Notes: a model not told the origin generated them from the letters alone. Shown: positions 1 to 9,342, numbered from the stretch's first letter. The stretch is 64,000 bases of DNA from JBBAFB01 sp041655595 (GCA_041655595.1 JBBAFB010000002.1:1-64000); one strand, 5' to 3'. Numbers and translations: made by a program.

Positions 1-7
1 TAGGGAA

Positions 8-982
8 ATGGCAGAAGCTTGGGAAGAAAGAGAACTTTCCTCCCTGGCTGCTCTTAGCAAAAACAGTAAAGGCAGAGTAATACCCTTAGAGCCCTGTCAG
101 GTGCGCACCGAGTTTCAAAGGGATCGAGATCGAATTGTTCATAGCAAAAGTTTCCGGCGTTTAAAAGACAAAACCCAGGTATTTATTGCCCCAAAAGGTG
201 ATCATTATCGGACCAGGTTGACACATACCCTTGAGGTTGCCCAAATAGCCCGAACGGTTGCCAGAGCACTGAGGCTAAACGAAGACTTGGTTGAAGCAAT
301 TTCCTTAGGACATGACCTTGGACATACCCCCTTTGGCCATGCGGGGGAAACTGCCTTGGCAGCCGTGTGCCCCTGTGGCTTCACCCATAATGAACAAAGC
401 CTACGCCTGGTAGAGGAATTAGAAGAAGGCAAAGGTCTCAACCTCACCTGGGAGGTTAGGGACGGTATATTAAACCATACGGGTGATGGCTTTCCAAAGA
501 CTCTAGAGGGGCAAATTGTTCGTTTGGTTGATCGGATTGCCTATGTTAACCATGACCTTGATGATGCTATCAGGGCCGGGATAATCACTATTGCCGATTT
601 GCCCCAAAACTGCGTTAGCTTATTGGGGGAAAAGCATGGTCAGAGAATAAATACCATGGTGCAGGATTTAATAAAATACAGCCAAGAACAGCCCCTTTTA
701 ACTATGAGCGAGGAGATACAGCGGGCTACCAATGACTTGAGGGAGTTTCTGTTTGCCAAGGTTTATGTTGGCTCTCCTGCTAAGAAAGAGGAAGACAAGG
801 CAAAAAGAATGCTACAGGACTTGTTTTGGTTCTACAACGAAAATCCCGATGTTTTTAAACTGGAAGCCGAATGGAAACTAGGGCAAGATTTAAAGCGCCA
901 AATTTGTGATTATATTGCAGGTATGACAGATCGTTATGCCGTATCTAGATATGAAATGCATTTTGTTCCCAAAGGATTTTAA
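8..982 (+). CDS. dgt: dGTPase-like HD phosphohydrolase
   Basis: Deoxyguanosinetriphosphate triphosphohydrolase-like protein, which in the characterised family members releases tripolyphosphate from dNTPs. The HD metal site is visible as RLTHTLEV (His73) and LGHDLGHTPFGHAGE (His102, Asp103), followed by an all-helical body. The N-terminal FQRDRDRIVHSKSFRRLK block is typical of the family. The reading frame is still open at the left edge (Arg-Glu codons precede this ATG), so the true start may lie outside the window. It leads a run with the phosphoesterase, UPF0178 protein, dnaG and sigA. Substrate specificity within the HD family is inferred from similarity only. Confidence 0.9.
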   Translation: MAEAWEERELSSLAALSKNSKGRVIPLEPCQVRTEFQRDRDRIVHSKSFRRLKDKTQVFIAPKGDHYRTRLTHTLEVAQIARTVARALRLNEDLVEAISLGHDLGHTPFGHAGETALAAVCPCGFTHNEQSLRLVEELEEGKGLNLTWEVRDGILNHTGDGFPKTLEGQIVRLVDRIAYVNHDLDDAIRAGIITIADLPQNCVSLLGEKHGQRINTMVQDLIKYSQEQPLLTMSEEIQRATNDLREFLFAKVYVGSPAKKEEDKAKRMLQDLFWFYNENPDVFKLEAEWKLGQDLKRQICDYIAGMTDRYAVSRYEMHFVPKGF

Positions 983-1012
983 TTTTTTAGGAAGCGACGA
1001 GGAGTGAGTTGT

Positions 1013-1723
1013 TTGCCCCGCCTCTATGCTATTGCTGATCTTCATTTACCCGGCGGCTTCAATAAAACCATGGATCTGTTTGGAGACAAGTGGGTAGATC
1101 ATGTAGCTAAAATCGAAGAAAACTGGCGAAGAAAAATCAAGGATGATGATTTAGTCTTAATAGCCGGCGATATTTCTTGGGCCATGAAATTAAATGAAGC
1201 TAAAGAAGACCTTGTTAAAATAAGCAGTTGGCCCGGCACAAAGATCATGATTAGAGGTAATCACGATTATTGGTGGCAGGGAATTGGCAAGGTAAGGAAA
1301 ATATTGCCCGAAGGTCTATTGGCCCTACAAAACGATTCTTACCGTTTTCAAAATTGGTTCATTTGCGGCACCAGAGGTTGGAAGACCCCTGGTAGCTATG
1401 ATTTTAAGCCGGAAGACGAAAGGATTTATTTAAGGGAATTAGAAAGATTGAAGCTTTCCCTGCAATCTAGACCGCCACTGGAAAAAGATTTAAAGACCAT
1501 AGTTATGCTGCATTACCCTCCCTTTACGGAACAGGGTGGGGCCTCGGGTTTCGTTGATTTAATGCAGGACTACCGGGTGAGTGCATGCGTTTATGGCCAC
1601 TTACATGGCCGGCTTACTTTTCGCCCAGTTCAGGGTTTAGTGGAAAAGATTAGCTACCATTTTGTAGCCTGTGACCATTTAAATTTTTCTCCTTTATTAA
1701 TTGACAACTCAAAAGGAGGGTAA
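1013..1723 (+). CDS. Calcineurin-like metallophosphoesterase
   Basis: Predicted metal-dependent phosphoesterase. Ordered metal-binding motifs are visible: ADLHLPGG near the N-terminus, AGDISWAMK, RGNHDYWW, LHYPP and VYGHLHGR, all of the calcineurin-like fold. A GTG lies at 1004, but the SD-like GAGGAGTGAG (about 999-1007) sits on top of it and is well spaced for the TTG at 1013, so I start there (MPRLYAIADLHL). It follows the dGTPase gene by about 30 bases and is probably cotranscribed. The substrate cannot be read from sequence. Confidence 0.85.
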   Translation: MPRLYAIADLHLPGGFNKTMDLFGDKWVDHVAKIEENWRRKIKDDDLVLIAGDISWAMKLNEAKEDLVKISSWPGTKIMIRGNHDYWWQGIGKVRKILPEGLLALQNDSYRFQNWFICGTRGWKTPGSYDFKPEDERIYLRELERLKLSLQSRPPLEKDLKTIVMLHYPPFTEQGGASGFVDLMQDYRVSACVYGHLHGRLTFRPVQGLVEKISYHFVACDHLNFSPLLIDNSKGG

Positions 1724-1970
1724 CCCTTCTTCGCTAGTCAAGCTATTCAGGTAATGACTAAATACCCGACAGAGAGTACCCTCACCCGTAGTTTTGCCAA
1801 ACTGAGAAAAATTATGCCACAATTAAAATTATCGGACTACTGAAAACTAAGTATAAGGTTTGATGTTTTCAACTTTCTTCCATGCATTCAGTTGATCAAA
1901 GCAGGGAAGTTTCTTTTTTGTAGGGATGAAAAATATTAATAATGGTTTTTTATAGAAGAGGGGAAATTCA
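1724..1970. other. Intergenic segment before the UPF0178 gene
   Basis: A 247-base gap. It holds a short open frame (ATG 1754 to TGA about 1834, 26 residues, rich in Lys, Leu and Ser/Thr) without a convincing SD. I could not match it to a family; it may be a decayed gene end. No clear terminator or sigma-A promoter was found. Confidence 0.3.
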
Positions 1971-2438
1971 ATGCGTATTTATGTTGACGGGGATGCATGC
2001 CCCGTTGCAATTATGGATATTATCCAAAAAGCAGGTATCGAAAATGATTTAAGGGTACTTTTCGTCACCAGCACGGCTCATATCAGAAACGAAGAAAAGG
2101 CTCGGGGGTATCAATTTTTAATCGTGGACCAAGAGCCGGAGGCAGTAGATTTAGCAATTGCAAATCAACTAGAAGCAGGGGACTTGGTTGTTACTCAAGA
2201 TTACGGACTGGCAGCCTTAGTTCTTGGTAAAGGTGCAAAAGCGGTAACTCCTTACGGTTTGATTTTTACTGATGAAAATATTGATTCCCTTTTAGATTGG
2301 CGCTATTTAAGCGGGGTTGAAAGGCGTAAAGGGGTAAGGGTCAGAGGAGGCATTAAGAACTTATTGCCGGAGCAATCCTTAAGGTTTCAAGAAGCATTGG
2401 AGATTGTTTTAAAAGGGGAGCCTCGGGATTCACTTTGA
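1971..2438 (+). CDS. YaiI/YqxD (UPF0178) family protein
   Basis: Member of the UPF0178/DUF188 family, a PIN-like fold of unknown biochemical role. The family hallmark DGDACPV is at residues 5-11, followed by TSTAH and VVTQDYGLA, whose acidic residues resemble a PIN nuclease metal site. The length of 155 residues is normal. An AGAGGGG SD precedes the ATG. It sits just upstream of dnaG, as in many clostridia. Nuclease activity is only inferred from the fold. Confidence 0.85.
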   Translation: MRIYVDGDACPVAIMDIIQKAGIENDLRVLFVTSTAHIRNEEKARGYQFLIVDQEPEAVDLAIANQLEAGDLVVTQDYGLAALVLGKGAKAVTPYGLIFTDENIDSLLDWRYLSGVERRKGVRVRGGIKNLLPEQSLRFQEALEIVLKGEPRDSL

Positions 2439-2514
2439 TTTCTTTTCCGGTGGATTTGCAGGAAAGTAGAATGCTGATAGCGAAATCCTAAAAAAACTGC
2501 TTGGAGTGGTTAGA

Positions 2515-4323
2515 ATGGCCGGTGGTTTTAGTGAAGACATAATTGAAGAGATTCGGGCCAAAGTTGACTTAGCTGAACTAATAGGCGAATATGTGCACCT
2601 TCGCAAACAGGGAAATCGCTTTGTCGGTCTTTGTCCTTTCCATTCCGAGAAAACTCCTTCTTTCCATGTAACGCCGGAAAACGGGCTGTTTTACTGTTTT
2701 GGCTGCGGTACGGGCGGTGATGTTTTTTCCTTCGTGATGAAGCAGGAACATTTGGATTTTCCTCAAACAGTGGAAAAACTAGCCCAAAGAGCCGGTGTTA
2801 CTTTACAGCGTGATTTAAGCCCCGGACAACAAAAAAACCTTGATCAGCTACAAAGGCTGAGGGAACTTAACAGGGAAGCCGCTTATTATTTTTATCAAAC
2901 ATTAAGAGCCGAACCGGGCAAGGACGCTTTGGCTTATTTGGGTAGAAGGCAAGTAAAACAGAGCAGTTTAACGGAATTTGCTCTGGGTTATGCCCCGCCA
3001 AGTTATAATGAATTATATGATCATCTTGTGAGTAAAGGCTTTACTTTGGAAGAAATGGTGGAAGCCGGGCTTTTGCTGCTTAGGGATAACGGAGCAGTTA
3101 TGGGGCGTTTTCGGGATCGAATCATCTTCCCCATCACCGATACGAGGGGTAGAGTGGTGGGTTTTGGCGGGCGTCTTTTGGCACAGGGAGAACCGAAATA
3201 CCTTAACAGTCAGGAAACAAAGGTTTTTAATAAGAGGGGTTTGCTGTACGGCCTTCATCTTGCTTTGCCCGAAATAAGAAAATTGGGGCGAGTAGTATTG
3301 GTTGAGGGTTACTTGGATGTGATTGCTCTTTATCAGGCCGGGTTTAAAAATGTGGTGGCCTCTTTAGGAACCGCTTTTAGTCAGGAACATGCTGTTTTGT
3401 TGAAAAGGTACACCAGAGAGGTTGTTATTTTGTTTGATAATGACGAGGCCGGCATTAAAGCAACAGAGAGAGCAATTGATATTTTTAGGGATCAAGGCAT
3501 TAAGGTAAAAATGGCAGCTTTGCCCGAGGCCAAGGATCCTGATGATTTTATTAAGGATCATGGGGAAATCGCCCTGCAAAAAGAAATTGACAGGGCTAAA
3601 ACGATTATTCCTTATCGGTTGGAACAGTTAAAGAAACGCTACACCCTTGAAAACCCGAGCAGCAAAATAGATTTGTTGCAGGAGTTATTCCCTGATCTGG
3701 CTAAGTTAACCAGCCAAGTAGAAAGGCATGAGTATATTCGTTACCTAGCTCAAGAGTTGAAGCTGTCGGAAGCCGCGATTTGGGACGATTATCGAAGAAA
3801 ACAAGGTGAATTAAGGGTAAAACAACAGTATGTAAAGGATAAAAGTCCGGAAAAAAGGAATAATATCAAAGTAAATGTCAATTCTTTCCGAGATCCTTAT
3901 CAGAAGGCGCAAGAGGGTTTAGTTCGCCTAATTTTAAATCATCCCGAACTGGTTTTAAAAATAGAAAACAAGTTGAATTTGGAAATAATTCTGGATGAGA
4001 CTTGTAAAGGTGTTTTAACTTTGACCGGAGAATTATTTAGGAGCGCCGGTGATGAACCGATTACAGCCACCGATATTTACCATCATGCACCCGGTGAAGC
4101 TAAAGATTTAATAGCAAAGTTAACCGCGGGAGATAGCTTGCCCGTTACGGAACAGATACTTGCAGATGTCTTAAACGGGGTCCAGTTGCAACATTGGTTG
4201 TACCTGGTAGAGCTAAAACAAAAATCTATCAGGGAGGCGGAAGAAGCAAAGGATTTCTTGAAGGTGCAAAACATTTTGCAGGAAATTGATGATTTACAGC
4301 GAAAGATACATTCATTGAGATAG
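2515..4323 (+). CDS. dnaG: DNA primase DnaG
   Basis: Primase that makes the RNA primers for chromosome replication at the fork with DnaB. The N-terminal CHC2 zinc finger is visible (CPFH at about residue 40, then YCFGCG). A catalytic core follows with the TOPRIM motifs VLVEGYLDVIAL (Glu) and LFDNDEAG (Asp). The C-terminal third, from about residue 430, fits the helicase-binding domain. A GTG lies at 2506, but GGAG at 2503-2506 is correctly spaced for the ATG at 2515. The dnaG-sigA order is the classic macromolecular synthesis operon arrangement. Confidence 0.97.
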   Translation: MAGGFSEDIIEEIRAKVDLAELIGEYVHLRKQGNRFVGLCPFHSEKTPSFHVTPENGLFYCFGCGTGGDVFSFVMKQEHLDFPQTVEKLAQRAGVTLQRDLSPGQQKNLDQLQRLRELNREAAYYFYQTLRAEPGKDALAYLGRRQVKQSSLTEFALGYAPPSYNELYDHLVSKGFTLEEMVEAGLLLLRDNGAVMGRFRDRIIFPITDTRGRVVGFGGRLLAQGEPKYLNSQETKVFNKRGLLYGLHLALPEIRKLGRVVLVEGYLDVIALYQAGFKNVVASLGTAFSQEHAVLLKRYTREVVILFDNDEAGIKATERAIDIFRDQGIKVKMAALPEAKDPDDFIKDHGEIALQKEIDRAKTIIPYRLEQLKKRYTLENPSSKIDLLQELFPDLAKLTSQVERHEYIRYLAQELKLSEAAIWDDYRRKQGELRVKQQYVKDKSPEKRNNIKVNVNSFRDPYQKAQEGLVRLILNHPELVLKIENKLNLEIILDETCKGVLTLTGELFRSAGDEPITATDIYHHAPGEAKDLIAKLTAGDSLPVTEQILADVLNGVQLQHWLYLVELKQKSIREAEEAKDFLKVQNILQEIDDLQRKIHSLR

Positions 4324-4372
4324 TTTATTTAAGGTTTTATCCTTGAGGATAGAATAGGAGGGGGGTAAGAAG

Positions 4373-5461
4373 GTGCAAAAAGAGGCAAATAAAATGGACA
4401 GTATTAAAGAACTAATGAAAAAAGGTAAAGAACGAGGTGTTCTCACAAATAATGAGGTCATTGAGCATTTGCATGGAATGGATGTTACTGCAGAGCAATA
4501 TGAAGAAATTCTCGAGCAGTTAAGCAGTATGGGAATTGATGTGCTTCCGGATGATTCCAGCGAAGCTGACAAGGCAAAAGATGGGGGAGCCTCTAAAGAA
4601 GATGAAATAGATCTTTCTGTACCCGAAGGTGTTGGCATTGACGACCCTGTACGGATGTACCTCAAGGAAATTGGCAGAGTACCTTTGTTAAATGCTGATC
4701 AAGAAATCGAACTGGCCAAGAGAATGGAGTTGGGAGATGAGGATGCCAAACGCTTATTGGCCGAAGCTAATTTAAGATTGGTAGTGAGCATTGCTAAAAG
4801 ATATGTGGGTAGGGGTATGCTTTTTCTGGACCTAATTCAAGAAGGGAATCTAGGTCTGCTAAAAGCGGTAGAAAAGTTTGATTATCAAAAGGGTTTCAAA
4901 TTCAGCACTTATGCAACTTGGTGGATTCGTCAAGCCATCACTAGGGCCATTGCCGATCAGGCACGAACAATCAGAATACCTGTGCACATGGTGGAAACGA
5001 TTAATAAGCTAATTCGTATTCAAAGGCAATTATTACAGGAATTGGGCAGGGAACCTACTCCGGAAGAAATAGCGGAAGAAATGGATATTACTATTGAACG
5101 GGTTAGGGAAATTATGAAAATCGCTCAGGAACCGGTTTCTTTAGAAACTCCTATCGGGGAAGAAGAAGACAGCCATTTAGGTGATTTTATAGAAGACGAG
5201 GATGCTTTGGCTCCTGCGGAAGCAGCTTCTTTTATGCTGCTGAAAGAACAGTTGGAAGAAGTGTTGGAAACTTTAACATCCAGGGAAGAAAAAGTTTTAA
5301 GGCTCCGCTTTGGTCTAGACGATGGCCGATCCCGTACCTTGGAGGAAGTGGGGCAAGAGTTTGGGGTTACCAGGGAAAGAATTCGGCAGATTGAGGCGAA
5401 GGCGTTAAGAAAACTAAGACACCCCAGCCGCAGTAAAAAACTTAAGGACTATTTGGAATAG
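4373..5461 (+). CDS. rpoD: RNA polymerase primary sigma factor SigA/RpoD
   Basis: Housekeeping sigma-70 factor of 362 residues, close to the Bacillus SigA length and without the large non-conserved insert of proteobacterial RpoD. Region 2 ([17 protein letters not shown], then [17 protein letters not shown]), region 3 and region 4 ([18 protein letters not shown]) are complete. The GTG at 4373 is chosen because an excellent SD (AGGAGGGGGG, 4356-4365) lies 7-8 bases upstream; an ATG 21 bases further in is the alternative. It directly follows dnaG. The strong TTGACC/TATAAT promoter behind it, in front of the tRNAs, is the kind this factor recognises. Confidence 0.97.
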   Translation: MQKEANKMDSIKELMKKGKERGVLTNNEVIEHLHGMDVTAEQYEEILEQLSSMGIDVLPDDSSEADKAKDGGASKEDEIDLSVPEGVGIDDPVRMYLKEIGRVPLLNADQEIELAKRMELGDEDAKRLLAEANLRLVVSIAKRYVGRGMLFLDLIQEGNLGLLKAVEKFDYQKGFKFSTYATWWIRQAITRAIADQARTIRIPVHMVETINKLIRIQRQLLQELGREPTPEEIAEEMDITIERVREIMKIAQEPVSLETPIGEEEDSHLGDFIEDEDALAPAEAASFMLLKEQLEEVLETLTSREEKVLRLRFGLDDGRSRTLEEVGQEFGVTRERIRQIEAKALRKLRHPSRSKKLKDYLE

Positions 5462-5492
5462 CTTTCAGGAAATATTTTTTCTTGCTAAGCCC

Positions 5493-5521
5493 TTGACCGT
5501 GGGGCCAATATGCCTTATAAT
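5493..5521 (+). promoter_or_regulatory. Sigma-A promoter of the tRNA cluster
   Basis: TTGACC at 5493-5498, a 17-base spacer and a perfect TATAAT at 5516-5521. Transcription would start about 10 bases before tRNA-Asn. Confidence 0.85.
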
Positions 5522-5539
5522 AGCCAATGTGAACGGCCT

Positions 5540-5614
5540 TCCTCGGTAGCTCAAAGGTGGAGCATCCGGCTGTTAACCGGAGGGTTGTAGGTTCGAATCC
5601 TACCCGGGGAGCCA
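5540..5614 (+). tRNA. tRNA-Asn (GTT)
   Basis: Cloverleaf read by eye: acceptor TCCTCGG pairs with CCGGGGA (one G-U), the anticodon loop CTGTTAA has anticodon GTT, the T-loop is GTTCGAATCC, and CCA is encoded at 5612-5614. First of four tandem tRNAs. Confidence 0.95.
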
Positions 5615-5680
5615 TTATTGATAAGACAGTGACTAGTAACTACTTAGCTGCTAGTCATTTTTAACTGATAATCCTTTCGT

Positions 5681-5755
5681 GGGCCCATAGCTCAGCGGTA
5701 GAGCCGCCGGCTCATAACCGGCTGGTCCCTGGTTCGAACCCAGGTGGGCCCACCA
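5681..5755 (+). tRNA. tRNA with CAT anticodon (Met, or Ile2)
   Basis: Acceptor GGGCCCA pairs perfectly with TGGGCCC, the anticodon loop CTCATAA gives CAT, and CCA is encoded at 5753-5755. Elongator Met and lysidine-modified Ile2 (which reads AUA) share this anticodon. The G-C-rich GGGCC acceptor and CTCATAA loop resemble several Firmicute Ile2 tRNAs, so either identity is possible. It lacks the initiator hallmark of an unpaired first acceptor position. Confidence 0.9.
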
Positions 5756-5767
5756 TTTATTTTACTT

Positions 5768-5842
5768 GGCCCGTTGGTCAAGCGGTCAAGACATCGGCCT
5801 TTCACGCCGGTAACGGGGGTTCGATTCCCCCACGGGTCACCA
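5768..5842 (+). tRNA. tRNA-Glu (TTC)
   Basis: Acceptor GGCCCGT pairs with ACGGGTC (one G-U). The anticodon loop CTTTCAC gives TTC, the T-arm is GGGGGTTCGATTCCCCC, and CCA is encoded at 5840-5842. Confidence 0.95.
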
Positions 5843-5848
5843 TGATGC

Positions 5849-5924
<76 letters not shown>

Positions 5925-5931
5925 GGAAGAT

Positions 5932-5957
5932 AAAACCACCAAAGGGTGGTTTTTTTT
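5932..5957 (+). terminator. Rho-independent terminator of the tRNA cluster
   Basis: AAACCACC / GGGTGGTTT hairpin with an AAA loop, followed by a run of T. Confidence 0.9.
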
Positions 5958-6108
5958 GTAAAATTTAAAACTAACACCGGTACTATGTATCTCAATGTCT
6001 ATGTTGTCTCATATCTAAAGGGATACGGCAAAGATTTCAGCTTTTGCCTCGAACAGCGGCCTTTTTATGCAAGATTGTTTGTGGCTCGGCAAACCGGTCA
6101 AAAAGGGG

Positions 6109-6819
6109 ATGGCAGTTGTGGGCTCTTTAAAAAAAATCAAACTATCTCCCAGATTGCAGTCAGCGGCTAAGTTTGTCATTTCAGGGGAGCCGGTAGCTGA
6201 TATAGGCAGTGATCATGTTTTGCTGCCTCAATACTTAATTCAGGAAGGGTTTGTGACACAAATAGTAGCAACAGAGTTAAAAAAGGGACCGGCTGAAAAA
6301 GTAAAAAAAATAATTGATTGTTATCAACTGGAAGATAGGGTAGAATTAAGAATAGGGGATGGGCTTAAACCTTTAAAACCCGGAGAAGTAAGCTCTGTGA
6401 TTTTGGCCGGCATGGGTGCTCAAACCATAATAAAAATTTTATCGGAATCCAAATCCGTTTTGGACACCATTAAAAGGCTAGTTTTGCAGCCCATGACAGA
6501 GGTTTTTTTGTTAAGAAGGTGGCTATACCAAAATGGCTGGAAAATCATTGATGAAGACTTGGTCAAGGAGGAAAAGCGTTTTTACATAATCTTGGTTGCC
6601 GAGCAAGGCTGGGAAGCTTTGCCCTCGGAACTGCAATTACAATTGGGCACAATTCTTTTATCCAAAAGCCATCCCTTGGTAAAGGATTATATTAAAGAGC
6701 TGATAAAAAAGGAGCAAACTATCCTTTGGAAGCTGGGTAACGCTCAAACAAAAAAAGCGCAAAAAATGAGGGAGCTTTCTGAGCAAAAAATCAAGCAATT
6801 GTCGGGGGCGATAGAGTGA
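6109..6819 (+). CDS. trmK: tRNA (adenine-N1)-methyltransferase TrmK
   Basis: Class I SAM-dependent methyltransferase of the TrmK family, which methylates N1 of A22 in tRNA. The SAM motif VADIGSDHVLLPQYL near the N-terminus and VILAGMGAQTI are characteristic, and the C-terminal part is the family's helical coiled-coil extension. The frame opens as early as 6067, but no SD precedes that ATG. ATG 6109 or GTG 6118, both just behind AAAAAGGGG, give the family's usual N-terminus. The position behind sigA and tRNAs and before the zinc-ribbon gene is the usual Firmicute context, but the commonly adjacent Nif3-like gene is missing. Confidence 0.9.
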   Translation: MAVVGSLKKIKLSPRLQSAAKFVISGEPVADIGSDHVLLPQYLIQEGFVTQIVATELKKGPAEKVKKIIDCYQLEDRVELRIGDGLKPLKPGEVSSVILAGMGAQTIIKILSESKSVLDTIKRLVLQPMTEVFLLRRWLYQNGWKIIDEDLVKEEKRFYIILVAEQGWEALPSELQLQLGTILLSKSHPLVKDYIKELIKKEQTILWKLGNAQTKKAQKMRELSEQKIKQLSGAIE

Positions 6820-6968
6820 TAACAAGTTGTAAGCAGACAGGATACGACAAGTTAATGCCACTCCCCTTTCCTTTGGAGGGATCTTTAAATGAGACAAATT
6901 TAAAGGAAGGCTTGCTGAGGGCTGTTTATTTGCATAAAGATAATATGAATGCTTGGCTTAATCATTAG
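6816..6968 (+). CDS. Small 50-residue ORF overlapping trmK
   Basis: A GTG at 6816 overlaps the trmK stop codon (GTGA) and opens a 50-codon frame ending in TAG at 6966-6968. The peptide starts VITSCKQTGYDK and ends NMNAWLNH; I recognise no domain. Translational coupling through the overlap is the only support. It occupies the place where many relatives carry a Nif3-like gene, but the sequence is not a recognisable Nif3 fragment. It could equally be chance. Confidence 0.25.
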   Translation: MITSCKQTGYDKLMPLPFPLEGSLNETNLKEGLLRAVYLHKDNMNAWLNH

Positions 6969-7023
6969 GATAGTGACTTTGTTTACTATCCTTTTATTTT
7001 TATAAAAATAAGGAGGACGGGAT

Positions 7024-7743
7024 ATGTCATTGATAGAGCTTTGGCAAAAACAACAGCTGGAAATAGAAAAAAAACAGGAAGCGAGTAAGCCTTTTAAAGA
7101 AAAGTTAAAGAAGTTAGGGGAGGAAAAGGAAGTTTTATTGGTAAAAGAGCAAGAGTTAAATGAAAAAAAACGGAAGCTATTGCAATTGCGGCAATCTGCC
7201 AAAAAAACCGAGGATCACTTGGCAGACTTGGAAAGTAAAAGGTATAAAATCACCAAGGAGCTTTACGGAGGAAATATCACTAACCCCAAGGAATTGAGCA
7301 GTTTGGAAGACAAAGGAAGAAGTTTGGATAATCAAATAAATAAATTGTTGGAATTATATCTGGAATTAGAGGAAAAGGGAGCTGTCGCCGAGAAAAATAT
7401 TAAGGGCGAAGAAGAATTATTAGCAGCAGCCAAGAGCGATTACAATCAAAAGGCTCGTCTGCTGAAAAAGGATTGGGAAGCCAGTAAAACAAAAATAGAA
7501 GCCCTTGATAATCAAATTCGACAGGTTGAAGACAAAATTTCTCCCTTATTACTGGCTAAATATAAACGGTTACAGGTTCGTTTAGGGGCAAATACCTTGG
7601 TAGAGGTGCGTAAGGGGATTTGTGTCGGTTGCGGTATCAAGCTTTCATCCTTACTATATCAGCAGCTCAGATTGGGGGAATTGGTTCAGTGCGAAAATTG
7701 CGGCCGTTTGCTAATAATTCCGGGGGAAAACCCTGAATCCTAG
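7024..7743 (+). CDS. Coiled-coil C4 zinc-ribbon protein (DUF164/CdsZ type)
   Basis: Residues 1-190 are almost entirely charged Lys/Glu/Leu heptads of a long antiparallel coiled coil. The C-terminus carries a C4 zinc ribbon: CVGCGIKL, then VQCENCGRLL. This is the layout of the DUF164 (zf-RING_7) family, whose members have been linked to RNA or nucleic-acid handling; the exact role here is unknown. An AGGAGG SD precedes the ATG. It lies 32 bases before the RNase HI gene and is probably cotranscribed with it, as in other clostridia. Confidence 0.85.
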   Translation: MSLIELWQKQQLEIEKKQEASKPFKEKLKKLGEEKEVLLVKEQELNEKKRKLLQLRQSAKKTEDHLADLESKRYKITKELYGGNITNPKELSSLEDKGRSLDNQINKLLELYLELEEKGAVAEKNIKGEEELLAAAKSDYNQKARLLKKDWEASKTKIEALDNQIRQVEDKISPLLLAKYKRLQVRLGANTLVEVRKGICVGCGIKLSSLLYQQLRLGELVQCENCGRLLIIPGENPES

Positions 7744-7774
7744 CGGATTAGTCTGACAACAAGGAGAGGTTAGC

Positions 7775-8188
7775 ATGGAAAAGGTTACTATTTATACAGA
7801 TGGAGCCTGTAGAGGTAATCCTGGGCCGGCGGGGGCAGGCGCCTTAATTTTGGATGGTAAAGGGCAGCCAATTGCCGAAATAAGCGAGTTTTTGGGTAAT
7901 GCAACTAATAATATTGCAGAATACACTGCGCTGATCAAAGCGTTGGAAAAAACCCTAGCTTTAGGAATCCATAAGGCGGAAATCTTTACCGATAGCCAGC
8001 TTTTGGTTAAACAAGTTTTAGGCGAGTACAAGGTAAAAAATGAAGGGTTAAAAAGTCTATACCAAAGGGTAAAAGAGTTGGAACAGCAATTTGAACAATT
8101 TGCTATTAGCCATGTGCCAAGGGAGAAAAATAAATTGGCAGACAAGCTGGCAAATAAAGGTATTGATCAGGGCAATTTGGGAAGATAA
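7775..8188 (+). CDS. RNase HI-family protein
   Basis: Ribonuclease H-like enzyme that cuts RNA in RNA-DNA hybrids. The acidic active-site residues are visible in order: YTDGACRGNPGPAGAG (Asp), NNIAEYTALI (Glu), FTDSQLLVKQ (Asp) and ENKLADKLAN (Asp near the end, preceded by HVPRE). At 137 residues it is the compact RNase HI form without a hybrid-binding domain. SD AAGGAGAGG is about 6 bases before the ATG. Confidence 0.92.
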   Translation: MEKVTIYTDGACRGNPGPAGAGALILDGKGQPIAEISEFLGNATNNIAEYTALIKALEKTLALGIHKAEIFTDSQLLVKQVLGEYKVKNEGLKSLYQRVKELEQQFEQFAISHVPREKNKLADKLANKGIDQGNLGR

Positions 8189-8208
8189 CTGTCAAGGAGA
8201 TAAATGAA

Positions 8209-9342
8209 ATGAAAACACCGCAATTAGATCAAATTCTTCAAAATGCAGTTGATGTTTTGGAGGATAGCAAGGAACAAATTTTTGAAATAGCAGAGGAAGC
8301 AAGAGAAGAATGTCTCCGATTGGAACAAGAATTAACAGAGATTAAAAGGCAAACTATTAGGATTATTGAGGAAGTGGACGCCTGCGAAAAAGAAGAAAAA
8401 AGGGCTCGGCTGAATTTATTAAAAGTTAACCGAGATACAAATAAGTATTCCGAACAGGAAATGAAGGAAGCCTACGATGCAGCCTATGAATTGCAGGTAA
8501 AATTGGCCCTGTTGAGGGACAGGGAAATTCAATTAAAAAGAAAGAGGCATGAAGTAGAATTAAGGCATGTAAACATGCAGCAAACTGCTGAAAAAGCAGA
8601 GAAATTAGTTACGCAGGTGGGAGTAGCCATGTCTTACCTAACGAGCAGTTTGCAGAATATTTGGGAGGAGATCGAAAAACTACAGCAACAGCAGCAGGTG
8701 GGCTTTGCTATTATTAAAGCACAGGAAGAGGAAAGAAGAAGGGTGGCAAGAGGCATCCATGACGGCCCTGCTCAATCCCTGGCAAATGTTGTTTTAAGAG
8801 CGGAGTATTGCGAGCAATTGATTGATAAAAAGCCCGCGGAGTTAAAGAAGGAATTGACCGACTTGAAAATTTTTGCCCGGGCTAACCTAGAGCATCTAAG
8901 AAAAATAATTTTTGATCTCAGACCGATGAATCTTGATGAATTTGGTCTGATAACAGCAATTGAAAGCTATGTCCTGGATTTTGAAATTAAAAACCAAATT
9001 CCCGTGGAAATTACAATCATCGGTGACCAGCGGACCTTTAACTCGGCAACGGAAGTAGCGGTCTTCAGAATTATTCAGGAGGCCTTGAATAATATCCTAA
9101 AACATTCCCAAGCTACTCAGGTGGAAATTATTATAGAAACCACTTCCTTAGCTTTGGCCTTTTCAATCAGAGATAACGGGGTTGGTTTCGATATAACCGA
9201 GCCTCTTGATAATGAATGCTTTGGCCTAAAAGGAATGAAAGAGTGGGTCAGCTTTTTGAAAGGGAGCTTTAAAATTAATAGCAATCCTAAAGAGGGAACA
9301 ATTATTAATGTTAAAATTCCACTGGAGGAGGAGCGGAGATGA
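8209..9342 (+). CDS. degS: Sensor histidine kinase DegS-like
   Basis: Cytoplasmic sensor kinase of the DegS type. It has no membrane segment. Residues 1-170 form the long coiled-coil sensor region typical of DegS. A HisKA_3 dimerisation domain follows, with the phosphorylated His184 in RGIHDGPAQ, and then a HATPase_c domain with NNILKHS (N box), DNGVGFD and FGLKGMKE (G boxes). Its ATG is 20 bases after the RNase HI stop. The gene overlaps the response regulator by four bases, so the pair is translationally coupled. In Bacillus, DegS/DegU controls exoenzymes, motility and competence; the targets here are unknown. Confidence 0.93.
   Translation: MKTPQLDQILQNAVDVLEDSKEQIFEIAEEAREECLRLEQELTEIKRQTIRIIEEVDACEKEEKRARLNLLKVNRDTNKYSEQEMKEAYDAAYELQVKLALLRDREIQLKRKRHEVELRHVNMQQTAEKAEKLVTQVGVAMSYLTSSLQNIWEEIEKLQQQQQVGFAIIKAQEEERRRVARGIHDGPAQSLANVVLRAEYCEQLIDKKPAELKKELTDLKIFARANLEHLRKIIFDLRPMNLDEFGLITAIESYVLDFEIKNQIPVEITIIGDQRTFNSATEVAVFRIIQEALNNILKHSQATQVEIIIETTSLALAFSIRDNGVGFDITEPLDNECFGLKGMKEWVSFLKGSFKINSNPKEGTIINVKIPLEEERR

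Noticed and set aside
4312..4665. 117-residue minus-strand frame antisense to the 5' part of sigA
   Set aside because: It lies entirely opposite the dnaG end and the sigA N-terminus, is Ser-rich as expected for a shadow of an acidic coding region, and has no SD.
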